In this document: one piece after another, positions 31,088 through 38,947 of the stretch
Layout: each line of letters begins with the position of its first letter
Position numbering within the stretch: position 1 is the stretch's first letter
DNA from: Streptomyces sp. 8K308
GTDB taxonomy: Bacteria; Actinomycetota; Actinomycetes; Streptomycetales; Streptomycetaceae
DNA: 39,445 bases
Reading direction: 5' to 3'
Assembly: GCF_004348315.1 (NCBI RefSeq)
Contig: NZ_SMKC01000025.1
Span: forward strand, 1 to 39,445
Position numbers and translations under genes: made by a program
The notes under the pieces: generated by a model
Told to the model about the DNA's origin: nothing
Seen by the model: only the letters and a program-made list of their open reading frames with translations
Database searches by the model: none

Positions 31088-32380
31088 ATGCGTGTCAATC
31101 GCAGGACCAGCACGATGGTGGCCGGCGTGGCCATCGCCGCCCTGACACTCGGGGCGTGCAGCGGTTCGAGCAACGGCGGCGGTTCGAGCAACGGCGGCGG
31201 CGGTTCGAACGACGAGGTCGAGGTCTTCACCTGGTGGGCGGCCGGCTCCGAGAAGGCGGGACTCGACGCCCTGGTGGGCGTGTTCGACGAGCAGCACCCC
31301 GACATCGAGTTCGTCAACGGAGCGGTTGCCGGTGGCGCCGGCTCGGCCGCCAAGGACCTCCTGCAGTCCCGCCTCCAGGCCAGCGACCCGCCGGACACCT
31401 TCCAGGCGCACGCCGGCATGGAGCTGCTCGACTACATCAACGCGGCGCAGATCGAGGACGTCTCCTCGCTCTACGACGAGTTCGACCTGCGCGAGGCCTT
31501 CCCGGCGGACCTGATCGACCTGCTGACCCAGGACGGGCAGATCTACTCCATACCCTCCAACGTCCACCGGGCGAACGTGCTGTGGTCCAACTCCGCGGTG
31601 CTGGAGGAGAACGGCATCGACCCGAACCCCAGCTACGCCTCGCTCGACGAGTGGTTCGCCGACCTGGACGCCCTCCAGGACGCCGGCGTCACGCCGCTGT
31701 CGGTGGCCACCGCCTGGACCCAGGTGCACCTGCTGGAGACGATCCTCCTCGCCGACCTCGGCCCCGACGCCTACTCCGGCCTGTGGGACGGCTCGACCGA
31801 CTGGGAGGGCGCCGAGGTCACCGCGGCCCTCGAGGACTTCGAGCGGGCCATGAGCTACACCAACGACGACCGCGACGGCCTCGACTGGCCCGAGGCGACC
31901 CAGATGGTCATCGACGGCAACGCCGCGTTCAACGTGATGGGCGACTGGGCCGTCGCCGCCTTCGAGGAGCAGGGCCAGGAACTGGGCACCGACTTCGCCG
32001 CGGTCCCGGTCCCGGGCACGGACGGCGTCTTCGACTTCCTCGCCGACTCCTTCACGCTGCCGACCGGCGCCCCCAACCCCGAGGGCTCCCGCGCCTGGTT
32101 GGAGACCGTCTCCTCCCTGGAGGGCCAGACGGCGTTCAGCGTGGCGAAGGGCTCCATCCCCGCCCGCGTCGACGCCGACCCGGCCGACTTCTCCGAGTAC
32201 CAGCAGTCCGCCATGGAGTCCTACGGCCAGGACACCATCGTCTCCTCCCTGGCGCACGGCGCGGCCGTCCCGGTGTCCCAGCTGAACGCCATCACGGACG
32301 CCACCAGCAGGTTCACCTCCGGCGCAGCCGACCTCTCGACGTTCCAGTCGGAGCTCGCCGCCGCGGTGGCCACCAGCTGA
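31088..32380 (+). CDS. CUT1 sugar-binding lipoprotein (MalE-like)
   Basis: A 430-residue protein from ATG 31088, with an AGGGA upstream. The signal peptide ends at the lipobox LGAC (C24) and is followed by a Gly/Ser/Asn linker encoded by an 18-bp repeat. The mature part starts with VEVFTWWAAGSEKAGLDALV, typical for family 1 solute-binding proteins of CUT1 sugar transporters. Later blocks (YSIPSNVHRANVLWSN, AFNVMGDWAV, SFTLPTGAPN) support the glucose/mannose/oligosaccharide-type group. It delivers sugar to the two permeases encoded downstream. No ATPase gene is present; in Streptomyces the shared ATPase MsiK usually serves such systems. Confidence 0.9.
   Translation: MRVNRRTSTMVAGVAIAALTLGACSGSSNGGGSSNGGGGSNDEVEVFTWWAAGSEKAGLDALVGVFDEQHPDIEFVNGAVAGGAGSAAKDLLQSRLQASDPPDTFQAHAGMELLDYINAAQIEDVSSLYDEFDLREAFPADLIDLLTQDGQIYSIPSNVHRANVLWSNSAVLEENGIDPNPSYASLDEWFADLDALQDAGVTPLSVATAWTQVHLLETILLADLGPDAYSGLWDGSTDWEGAEVTAALEDFERAMSYTNDDRDGLDWPEATQMVIDGNAAFNVMGDWAVAAFEEQGQELGTDFAAVPVPGTDGVFDFLADSFTLPTGAPNPEGSRAWLETVSSLEGQTAFSVAKGSIPARVDADPADFSEYQQSAMESYGQDTIVSSLAHGAAVPVSQLNAITDATSRFTSGAADLSTFQSELAAAVATS
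31163..31198 (+). repeat. 18-bp tandem repeat in the lipoprotein linker
   Basis: The unit GGTTCGAGCAACGGCGGC occurs twice in a row (31163-31180, 31181-31198) and once more partially. It encodes the Gly-Ser-Asn tether just after the lipidated cysteine. Copy number may vary between strains without affecting the reading frame. Confidence 0.7.
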
Positions 32381-32403
32381 TCACCCGCGCCGACTCGGGA
32401 GCA

Positions 32404-32451
32404 CGTCACGGCGCGCCGCCGGCCCTTCCCCGCCGCCGGCGCGCCGTGACG
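32404..32451 (+). terminator. Large intra-operon hairpin after the binding-protein gene
   Basis: CGTCACGGCGCGCCG (32404-32418) pairs perfectly with its complement at 32437-32451 across an 18-base loop that can pair further. It lies 24 bases after the stop and 24 bases before the first permease start. Such hairpins typically protect the upstream mRNA or stop part of the transcripts, giving more binding protein than permease. Confidence 0.65.
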
Positions 32452-32474
32452 ACCAAGGGAGACACGAGACACCG

Positions 32475-33374
32475 ATGACACACACTCTGAAACGCGTCGG
32501 GCCGCCGCTGCTGCTGCTCACGCCCTCACTGATCCTCGTGGGCGTGTTCGTCTACGGCCTGATCGCCGTGAACTTCGGGACGTCGACAACCGACATCCAC
32601 ACCGCGGCCCAGACCACGGGACAGGAGCCGTCGACCACCGTCTGGTTCGACAACTACCTCGACCTCCTGGGGAACGAGGCGTTCCAGCACTCGCTGCGGA
32701 ACCTGCTGCTCTACACCCTGGTCTTCCTGGGCGGCACCATGGTCATGGGCTTCCTGTGGGCGTGGCTGCTGGAGCGGCCGATCAGGGGCGAGGGCGTCTT
32801 CCGCTCGATCTACCTGTTCCCGATGGCCGTGTCCTTCGTGGCCTCGGGCGTGGTGTGGCGGTGGCTGCTGAACTCCGGCCAGGACGAGAGCGCGACCGGC
32901 CTCAACCGCCTCTTCCAGATGACCGGCCTCGACTTCCTCCAGAACAACTGGTGGAACAACGTCGACTACGGCATCACGGCCATCGCCATCCCGGCCATCT
33001 GGCAGCTCTCCGGCTACGTCATGGCGCTGTTCCTCGCCGGCTTCCGCGGCATCCCCGACGAACTGCGCGAGGCCGCCAGGATGGACGGAGCCACCACCTG
33101 GCAGCTCTACCGGCACGTGCTGTTCCCGCAGCTCTCCCCGGTCGCGCTCTCCGCGCTGATCATCATCGGCCACATGTCGTTGAAGTCCTTCGACCTGATC
33201 ATGTCCATCTCGAAGCCGGCGAACTACCAGACGAAGGTCCCCGCGGTGGACATGTACGTCTTCAAGTCCAGCTTCGACTACGCCAACGCGGCGGCCGTCG
33301 GCTCGATCCTGCTGGTCCTCGTGGCCGTCGTGGTCGTGCCCTACCTCGTCCGCACCAACCGCAGGGAGCGGTGA
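32475..33374 (+). CDS. CUT1 sugar ABC permease, first subunit (MalF-like)
   Basis: A 299-residue membrane protein from ATG 32475. Six hydrophobic segments are visible, the first at residues 10-33. The EAA loop EAARMDGATTWQLYRHVLFP, which contacts the ATPase, is intact and well placed in the last third. The block MSLKSFDLIM after it is typical of this subunit. Together with the next gene product it forms the channel for the sugar bound by the upstream lipoprotein. Its stop overlaps the start of the second permease (TGATG), so the two are translated together. Confidence 0.92.
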   Translation: MTHTLKRVGPPLLLLTPSLILVGVFVYGLIAVNFGTSTTDIHTAAQTTGQEPSTTVWFDNYLDLLGNEAFQHSLRNLLLYTLVFLGGTMVMGFLWAWLLERPIRGEGVFRSIYLFPMAVSFVASGVVWRWLLNSGQDESATGLNRLFQMTGLDFLQNNWWNNVDYGITAIAIPAIWQLSGYVMALFLAGFRGIPDELREAARMDGATTWQLYRHVLFPQLSPVALSALIIIGHMSLKSFDLIMSISKPANYQTKVPAVDMYVFKSSFDYANAAAVGSILLVLVAVVVVPYLVRTNRRER

Positions 33375-34267
33375 TGGCAGCCACCCTCTCCACCACCCAG
33401 CCGTCCACCACGCGCCCCGCGACCTCCCCGCCCGCCCGGCGCCCCGGCGGCTTCACCCTGGCCCGGACGCTGCGCTACGCCGCGCTTCTCTTCTTCCTCC
33501 TCATCGTCCTGATCCCGGTCTACGTGCTGCTGGTCACCAGCTTCAAGGGCCCCGGCGACGCCGCCCCGTCCCGCGCCTGGAGCCTCCCGTCGACCTGGAC
33601 GCTCGACAACTGGCGCACCGCCGTCGACACGCTGACCCCTGCGATCTGGCGGACCCTCCAGATGGTGATCCCCTCGGCGATCATCTCCGCGCTGCTCGGC
33701 TCGGTGAACGGCTTCGTGCTCTCCCGCTGGTCCTTCCGCGGCGCGAACCTGGTCTTCACCCTCATCCTGTTCGGGATGTTCATCCCCTACCAGGCGGTGA
33801 TCATCCCGCTTAACGAGCTGGTACTCGACCTGGACCTGCCCAGCGGCGTACCGACGTTGATCCTGCTCCACGTGGTCTTCGGCATCCCGATCACGACGCT
33901 GATCTTCCGCAACTACTACCAGACCGTCCCCCACGAACTGGTCGAGGCCGCCCGCATCGACGGCGCCGGCATGCTGCGGACCTACTGGTCCGTCATCCTG
34001 CCGATCTCCGTCCCCAGCTTCGTGGTCGTGCTGATCTGGCAGTTCACCTCGGCGTGGAACGACTTCCTGTTCGCGGTGTTCTTCTCCAGCAGCCAGAACG
34101 GCCCGGTGACCCTGGCGCTGAACAACCTGGCCAACGGCGCCCTCCTCCAGGACTACGGCGTCTCCATGGCCGGCGCGCTCTTCGCCTCCTTCCCGACGCT
34201 GGTCGTCTACGTCATCCTCGGCCGCTACTTCGTCGGCGGCCTGATGTCGGGCTCGGTCAAGAGCTGA
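33374..34267 (+). CDS. CUT1 sugar ABC permease, second subunit (MalG-like)
   Basis: A 297-residue membrane protein; ATG 33374 overlaps the preceding stop. A Thr/Pro-rich cytoplasmic start of about 35 residues precedes six membrane segments. The EAA loop reads ELVEAARIDGAGMLRTYWSV, and the blocks WTLDNWRTAV, FIPYQAVIIPL and FTSAWNDFLFAVFF are typical for MalG-type subunits. The C-terminus (FVGGLMSGSVKS) is the usual ending of the family. It completes the transporter; the operon then ends at a strong hairpin 14 bases downstream. Confidence 0.93.
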   Translation: MAATLSTTQPSTTRPATSPPARRPGGFTLARTLRYAALLFFLLIVLIPVYVLLVTSFKGPGDAAPSRAWSLPSTWTLDNWRTAVDTLTPAIWRTLQMVIPSAIISALLGSVNGFVLSRWSFRGANLVFTLILFGMFIPYQAVIIPLNELVLDLDLPSGVPTLILLHVVFGIPITTLIFRNYYQTVPHELVEAARIDGAGMLRTYWSVILPISVPSFVVVLIWQFTSAWNDFLFAVFFSSSQNGPVTLALNNLANGALLQDYGVSMAGALFASFPTLVVYVILGRYFVGGLMSGSVKS

Positions 34268-34281
34268 CACCCCCCAAGACC

Positions 34282-34318
34282 GTCGGGTCCACCGCACCCC
34301 CGTGGCGGTGGACCCGAC
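34282..34318 (+). terminator. Terminator of the CUT1 operon
   Basis: GTCGGGTCCACCGC (34282-34295) pairs perfectly over 14 bp with 34305-34318 around a 9-base loop, 14 bases after the last permease stop. It is a typical actinobacterial terminator without a T run. Confidence 0.85.
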
Positions 34319-34470
34319 ACACCCTCGGCCGGCGGCTCAGTAGGCACGTGGTCGGCTACCCGTGTTCGTCCCCCTTGGCGTCCGCGTGTGGCGCGATCAG
34401 CGACCGCTCGTCGCGGCGGAGGCGTGCGGACGAGAGGCCGGCGCGGACGCGACCGGGCATGCTGGTATAC

Positions 34471-34764
34471 GTGCGACGGACGACCATCAAACTCGAGGAC
34501 GGCCTCGACGCTCGCATGCGTCACGAGGCTGCTCGGCGGGGCATGACCATCTCGGAGTGGACCCGAGAGGCCATCGCGTCCCATTTGCCAGGCGCCGGGC
34601 ACCCGGGGCAGGCACGACGGCGTTTCCGTTCGGCGCGGGCCGGCGACAGCGGGCGCTCGGACATCGCCGAGCGCATGGAGGAGATTCTCGCCGGCCTGGC
34701 CGAGGGACGGGACATAATCGCCGAGGAGGAGGGCCCGCACCGCGACGAGCGACGCAGCGCATGA
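34471..34764 (+). CDS. vapB: VapB-like antitoxin (ribbon-helix-helix)
   Basis: A protein of about 97 residues. I prefer GTG 34471 because the family begins with (M)RRTTIKLED; ATG 34459 would add four residues. The N-terminus RRTTIKLEDGLDARMRHEAA with GMTISEWTREAI is a clear ribbon-helix-helix DNA-binding domain; the acidic C-terminal part should wrap the toxin. The stop overlaps the VapC start (ATGA), the usual toxin-antitoxin coupling. TATAC lies directly before the GTG, so a leaderless transcript or a start at 34459 cannot be excluded. It should repress its own promoter with VapC. Confidence 0.8.
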   Translation: MRRTTIKLEDGLDARMRHEAARRGMTISEWTREAIASHLPGAGHPGQARRRFRSARAGDSGRSDIAERMEEILAGLAEGRDIIAEEEGPHRDERRSA

Positions 34765-35177
34765 CCGCGCTGATCGTCGACGCCGGCCCTCTCTACGCCC
34801 TGCTCGATCGGCGCGACGCCTGGCACACGCGATCGGTGCGTCTGCTGGAGAGTCATCCGAGCCCCTTGGTGGTGCCGACGCTGCTTATCGCCGAGGTCGC
34901 CCACCTCGCCGAACGACGGCTCGGGTCACGCGCCGAACTGCTACTCGCTCAGGACCTCGCCGAAGGCTCTCTGGTCGCCGACCCCGTGCACCCAGACGAC
35001 TGGCTCCGTATCGCCGAAATCACGGCCCAGTACGTGGATCTGCCCCTGGGCATGGTCGACGCCTCGGTGATCGCCTGTGCCGAACGCCACGGAGCGACCG
35101 AGGTCGCCACGGTGGACCGCAAGCACTTCACGGTGGTACGCCCACGCCACACGCGGAGCTTCACGCTGCTGCCATGA
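34761..35177 (+). CDS. vapC: VapC-like PIN-domain toxin
   Basis: A 138-residue protein from ATG 34761. The PIN-domain acidic residues are visible: IVDAGPLYALLD at the start (D7), LIAEVAHL in the middle (Glu), GMVDASVIACAE (Asp) and VATVDRKHF (Asp). These bind Mg2+ for RNA cleavage, usually of tRNA or rRNA. All four positions are kept, so the toxin is probably active. It lies behind its antitoxin and 140 bases ahead of the second GmrSD-like gene, so it may stabilise this part of the island, but a direct link is not shown. Confidence 0.88.
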   Translation: MTALIVDAGPLYALLDRRDAWHTRSVRLLESHPSPLVVPTLLIAEVAHLAERRLGSRAELLLAQDLAEGSLVADPVHPDDWLRIAEITAQYVDLPLGMVDASVIACAERHGATEVATVDRKHFTVVRPRHTRSFTLLP

Positions 35178-35317
35178 CCTCGCACACCGGTGGTGGGCGA
35201 CCGGCGCACCCCGAGGATTGGGCGATCCGCGTTCCACCAGTACGCCTTCTCGCTAATTTGTACGCATCGAGCGCACCGGCGTGATCAGGGCGGTCAGGTG
35301 CGGAGCGGGAGGGCTGA

Positions 35318-37867
35318 ATGGAAGCGCGGGAGACGACGTTCCAGAAACTGATTCAGGGAGACAACCAGTTCCAGATTCCCCTGTATCAACGCACCTACAG
35401 CTGGGAGGCCAAGGAACTCCAAAGGCTCTGGGACGACCTGGTGGAGCAGGCCACCGCCGGATCCGGGGAATCCCCGCCGCCCAGTGGACACTTCCTCGGC
35501 TCGTTGGTGCTCGATCCGCGCCCGCCGCTGCCCGACACCGTGCAGCGATGGGTCGTCATCGACGGGCAGCAGCGGCTGACGACACTGATGCTGCTCGCCT
35601 GCGCGCTCCGCGACCACGTGCGGGCCTTCGACCCGGGCAAGGCGGACCTCATCCACCGCCGCTACCTGGTCAACGAGGAGGACTACCGCGGGCTCGACGC
35701 CTACCGGCTGCTCCCCACCCAGGCCGACCGGCCCTCGTACCTCGCCTGCGTGGACAACGACCCCCGCGCCGGCGGGGACGACAGCATCGGCGTGGCCTAC
35801 CGCTACTTCCTGGCGGCGCTCACCGAGTTCGATCCCGTCGGCGACTGGGACACGGTGCGCCACATCGACCAGGCGCTGCGCCACCGGCTCACCCTGGTGA
35901 CGATCACCGCGGGTCCGCAGGACAACGCCTTCCGGATCTTCGAGTCGCTGAACAACACCGGCAAGCCCCTCAGCCAGGCCGACCTGCTGCGCAACTACGT
36001 CTTCATGCAGCTCCCGAACCTGGGCGAGCTGGCGTACGAGAAGGTCTGGCTGCCCCTCCAGACCGAGCTCGGGCCCGACCGGCTGACCACCCTGGCCTGG
36101 CTGGACCTCGTGCTGCAGGGACAGTCGCGGGTGACCATCAGCGAGGTCTACCAGGGCCAGCGGCGCCGGATGGAGCGGATCGTCGCGGTCTCCCGCGAGG
36201 AGGGATTACGGGAGGACCTGGTTCGGCTGCGCCGCCTCGGCCACCTCCTCATGCGCCTCTTCGAGCCCGAGCGCGAGCCCGACCCGCGACTGCGCGCCGT
36301 GCTGCGGCGTCTCGTGCAGTGGGGAGGGGAAGCGCACTATCCCCCCGCCCTCCACGTGCTGGACCACGTGGACCGGGGGACGGTCGATCCCGAACAGGCC
36401 GTCGAAGCGCTCACGTACGTCGAGAGCTTCCTCGTCCGGCGCATGATCTGCCGCGAACCCTCGCACAGCGTCCGGCAGATCCTGGCCGGACTGCCGTCGG
36501 GGATCGAGCGGGACCGCCCCCTGCCGGAGGCGGTGCGCCGCCACCTGTCCGGGCTGCGGCGGGGCTGGCCACGCGACGAGGAACTGCGCGAGGCGATCCG
36601 CACCCAGCCGTTCTACTGGCAGGGCAGCAGCCGCCACCGGGCCTATGTGCTCAGGCGGTTCGAGGAGGACTACGCGTCCCCCGAGCCAGTCGACTTCTCC
36701 CGGGCCTGGGCGACCATCGAGCACGTGCTCCCGCAGCGAGCCGGTCAGGAATGGCTCACCATGCTCGCCGAGGACGCGGAGGACGGCGAGCGGCCGGAGG
36801 AACTGCACGACGCCCTGGTCCACACCCTGGGCAACCTGACCCTCACCGGCGAGAACACCCGCCTCTCCAACCACCCCTACGAGCGTAAGCAGCAGATCCT
36901 CGACGAGAGCGCCCTGCGGATGAACCGGGAGATCGCCGCCGCCGGACGCTGGGGGCGGAAGGAGATCCTGGGCCGAGCCGACCAACTCGCCGACCGCGCC
37001 ATGCGCATGTGGCCCGGGCCCCTCGCGGGCGACCACGGGCAGGCCGGTGAGCGCTCCGAGTGGCTGAGGCTGCGGAAGGTGCTGGCGGCGCTGCCGTCCG
37101 GCAGGTGGACCACCTACAAGGACCTCGCCACCGTGACGGGAGCCGGCTCGCCCCAGACCGTGGGCAACTACCTCGCCACCCGCACCGATCTGCCCAACGC
37201 GCATCGGGTGCTCCGCGCCGACGGCACCTCCTCGCCGGAGTTCGCCTGGCTCGACGGCCGGACCGAAACCCAGCAGCAGGCCCTCGAACGCGAGGGCGTT
37301 CGGTTCAACGGGGCGGCTGCCGACCGCGAACAGCGCCTCTCGATGGGCGAACTCGCCGAACTCGCCGGCCTCGACCGCCCCCGCGAGGCGGATGACGAAG
37401 CCGGCGCGCCTCCACCCGAGGGTGCGGTCACCGACCGGGCGGAGCACTTCCGCAAGCTCCTCTTCACCCACCACCCCGATGTCGCTGACGAGTTGCTGAC
37501 CCTGCTGCTGAAGTGGGAGAAGGACGGCGGCCGCCTCGGCTACGGCGCCGCGGACGAGACCAGCTGCGCGCCGACGCTGCGCGAAGGGCGCGGCCCACAG
37601 GGCTCCCTGTGGCCGGTGAGCGTCTACCCCCGCACCGGCGTCGTCGAGGTCGTCTTCGCCCACCTGGCGAAGCGGGAGCCCTTCACGCGGCCGGAACTCC
37701 TCGTGGAACTCCGCGACCGGCTCAGGACGATTCCCGGCATGAGGCTGGACGTGCCCGACGCCGAACTGTCCAGGCGCCGCCCGAGCTTCCCCCTGGACCT
37801 GCTGCGCGGGGAAGGCCTCGCCCGGTTCGCCGAGACGCTGGAGTGGTTCCGCCAGCAGAGCCTGTGA
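35318..37867 (+). CDS. GmrSD-like DUF262/HNH protein fused to an alkyltransferase-like domain
   Basis: An 849-residue protein from ATG 35318, with a GGAGGG upstream. DUF262 shows IPLYQRTYSW (19-28) and DGQQRLT (82-88), then the block FRIFESLNNTGKPLSQADLL. The DUF1524 HNH part has IEHVLPQ (467-473), HTLGNLTLT (502-510, N506) and the NTRLSNHPYERK end, so it is a complete single-chain GmrSD nuclease. Residues 582-664 (LRKVLAALPSGRWTTYKDLA ... LEREGVRFN) match the DNA-binding domain of O6-alkylguanine transferases and ATL proteins. The active-site PCHRV is replaced by PNAHRV (626-631), so it can read but not repair. A last domain (about 705-849) is unassigned. The enzyme probably cuts DNA carrying a modified, perhaps alkylated or bulky, base sensed by the ATL part. 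Confidence 0.85.
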   Translation: MEARETTFQKLIQGDNQFQIPLYQRTYSWEAKELQRLWDDLVEQATAGSGESPPPSGHFLGSLVLDPRPPLPDTVQRWVVIDGQQRLTTLMLLACALRDHVRAFDPGKADLIHRRYLVNEEDYRGLDAYRLLPTQADRPSYLACVDNDPRAGGDDSIGVAYRYFLAALTEFDPVGDWDTVRHIDQALRHRLTLVTITAGPQDNAFRIFESLNNTGKPLSQADLLRNYVFMQLPNLGELAYEKVWLPLQTELGPDRLTTLAWLDLVLQGQSRVTISEVYQGQRRRMERIVAVSREEGLREDLVRLRRLGHLLMRLFEPEREPDPRLRAVLRRLVQWGGEAHYPPALHVLDHVDRGTVDPEQAVEALTYVESFLVRRMICREPSHSVRQILAGLPSGIERDRPLPEAVRRHLSGLRRGWPRDEELREAIRTQPFYWQGSSRHRAYVLRRFEEDYASPEPVDFSRAWATIEHVLPQRAGQEWLTMLAEDAEDGERPEELHDALVHTLGNLTLTGENTRLSNHPYERKQQILDESALRMNREIAAAGRWGRKEILGRADQLADRAMRMWPGPLAGDHGQAGERSEWLRLRKVLAALPSGRWTTYKDLATVTGAGSPQTVGNYLATRTDLPNAHRVLRADGTSSPEFAWLDGRTETQQQALEREGVRFNGAAADREQRLSMGELAELAGLDRPREADDEAGAPPPEGAVTDRAEHFRKLLFTHHPDVADELLTLLLKWEKDGGRLGYGAADETSCAPTLREGRGPQGSLWPVSVYPRTGVVEVVFAHLAKREPFTRPELLVELRDRLRTIPGMRLDVPDAELSRRRPSFPLDLLRGEGLARFAETLEWFRQQSL

Positions 37868-37873
37868 GACGAC

Positions 37874-37905
37874 GCGGAGGGGCGAGGGCCGTCAGGCCCC
37901 TCCGC
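37874..37905 (+). terminator. Terminator after the GmrSD-ATL gene
   Basis: GCGGAGGGGC (37874-37883) pairs with GCCCCTCCGC (37896-37905) in a perfect 10-bp stem with a 12-base loop, 7 bases after the stop. Confidence 0.7.
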
Positions 37906-37920
37906 ACCGCGCAGGACGAA

Positions 37921-37969
37921 CCCCGGTGTCGGCGACGCCGCCGAGCATGTCGTGGGCGACGGGCAACAG
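37921..37969 (-). pseudogene. Decayed inverted fragment of an ECF sigma gene
   Basis: The minus strand here reads LLPVAHDMLGGVADTG. Over 49 bases it agrees at 42 positions with 39352-39400, the region-2 segment of the ECF sigma gene at the window end (LLFSVVYNMLGSVADTED). No start or continuing sigma frame is visible on either side, so it is a relic in opposite orientation. It lies in the 342-base stretch 37868-38209, which otherwise holds only a terminator and a promoter-like element. Confidence 0.55.
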
Positions 37970-38093
37970 CGGTTCAGCGGCGAGTTGTCGGACATGCCGT
38001 GCCTTGGTGGCGCGCCGCCCCCGAGACGCGCCGCCGGCTCGAAGGTGCCCGCCACCCCGGAAGACGCGGCCCACGTCTCACCCGAGTGCGGGG

Positions 38094-38100
38094 TGTCACA
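38094..38100 (+). promoter_or_regulatory. ECF41-like -35 element before the NAD(P)-binding gene
   Basis: TGTCACA occurs here, 110 bases upstream of the GTG of the NAD(P)-binding gene, and again at 39204 ahead of the sigma gene. TGTCACA is, from memory, the -35 motif of ECF41 promoters. CTCTCAT follows 18 bases later (16 in the other copy); the expected CGTC -10 box is not exact. Confidence 0.5.
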
Positions 38101-38209
38101 TTCGTCGCCGTTGGCCTCCTCTCATAGGGCAAGACCAGCCTGGACGACGACACCGTGTGCATTCACCAACGCCCACCGGCAGAGTCGTCCGCAGGAGAGG
38201 GGACAACGC

Positions 38210-38908
38210 GTGAAACTCGTCATATTCGGGGCCAACGGACCGACCGGACGGCAGACCACCGAGCAGGCGATCGCCGAAGGACACACCGTCACCGCCGTCA
38301 CACGCCATCCCGAGGAGTTCCCGCTGAGCGACCCGCGACTGCGGGTGGCCGGCGCGGACGTGCTCGACCCCGCCGCCGTGGAACGCGCCGTGGCCGGGCA
38401 GGACGCGGTGATCTCGGCGCTGGGGGTGCCTTACAGCCGACACCCCGTCACCGTGTACTCCGAGGGCATCACCCACATCACGCAGGCCATGACGAAGCAC
38501 GGCGTCAGACGCCTGGTCTGCGTGACCTCGACCGTGCTCTTCGGCGTGTCAGCGCCCGGCGAAACCCTCTTCTTCCGGAAGGTGCTCGAACCCCTCATCG
38601 CCCGCACCATCGGGCGCACGGTGTACGACGACATGCGGCGCATGGAGGAGATCGTGCGCGACAGCGATCGCGCGTGGACGATCATCCGCCCCGCCGGTCT
38701 CTTCGACACGGATGCCGTCAGCGACTACCGGGTCGCCACCTCGCGGCTGCCAGGCCGGTTCACCTCGCGCGCGGATCTGGGAAACGCGCTGCTGCGCCAG
38801 GCGGCCGGCGACCGTCATGTGCGCGCCTTCGTCGACGTCCGCACCACGGAAGGCGTCCCGAGCTTCCTCGATGTCATCCGGAAGGAGGCGTTCGGCGGCA
38901 GGAAGTGA
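38210..38908 (+). CDS. NAD(P)H-binding oxidoreductase/epimerase-like protein
   Basis: A 232-residue protein. GTG 38210 has a strong AGGAGAGG about 9 bases upstream; the open frame upstream is not protein-like. The Rossmann motif VIFGANGPTGRQT is at residues 4-16, the second strand ends TAVTRHPEE, and AVISALG and RRLVCVTSTV follow, as in PF13460 (NmrA/BVR-like) proteins. WTIIRPAGLF is typical too. No Tyr-x3-Lys catalytic pair is evident, so a redox sensor or reductase role is possible. ECF41 sigma genes usually lie next to an oxidoreductase, epimerase or carboxymuconolactone decarboxylase gene, and this gene and the sigma gene at the window end share a TGTCACA element, so it is the likely target. 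Confidence 0.85.
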   Translation: MKLVIFGANGPTGRQTTEQAIAEGHTVTAVTRHPEEFPLSDPRLRVAGADVLDPAAVERAVAGQDAVISALGVPYSRHPVTVYSEGITHITQAMTKHGVRRLVCVTSTVLFGVSAPGETLFFRKVLEPLIARTIGRTVYDDMRRMEEIVRDSDRAWTIIRPAGLFDTDAVSDYRVATSRLPGRFTSRADLGNALLRQAAGDRHVRAFVDVRTTEGVPSFLDVIRKEAFGGRK

Positions 38909-38947
38909 ATCCGGATCCGCCCCCGCCCCTCAAGGAGGGCCACGCTC

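Noticed and set aside
32404..32451. Riboswitch between the binding-protein and permease genes
   Set aside because: The structure is a single perfect stem with a simple loop and lacks conserved junctions; a stabilising or partial terminator hairpin explains it.
35178..35317. Direct repeat GTACGC ahead of the GmrSD-ATL gene as an operator
   Set aside because: Two 6-base copies 23 bases apart are too short and common to be meaningful.
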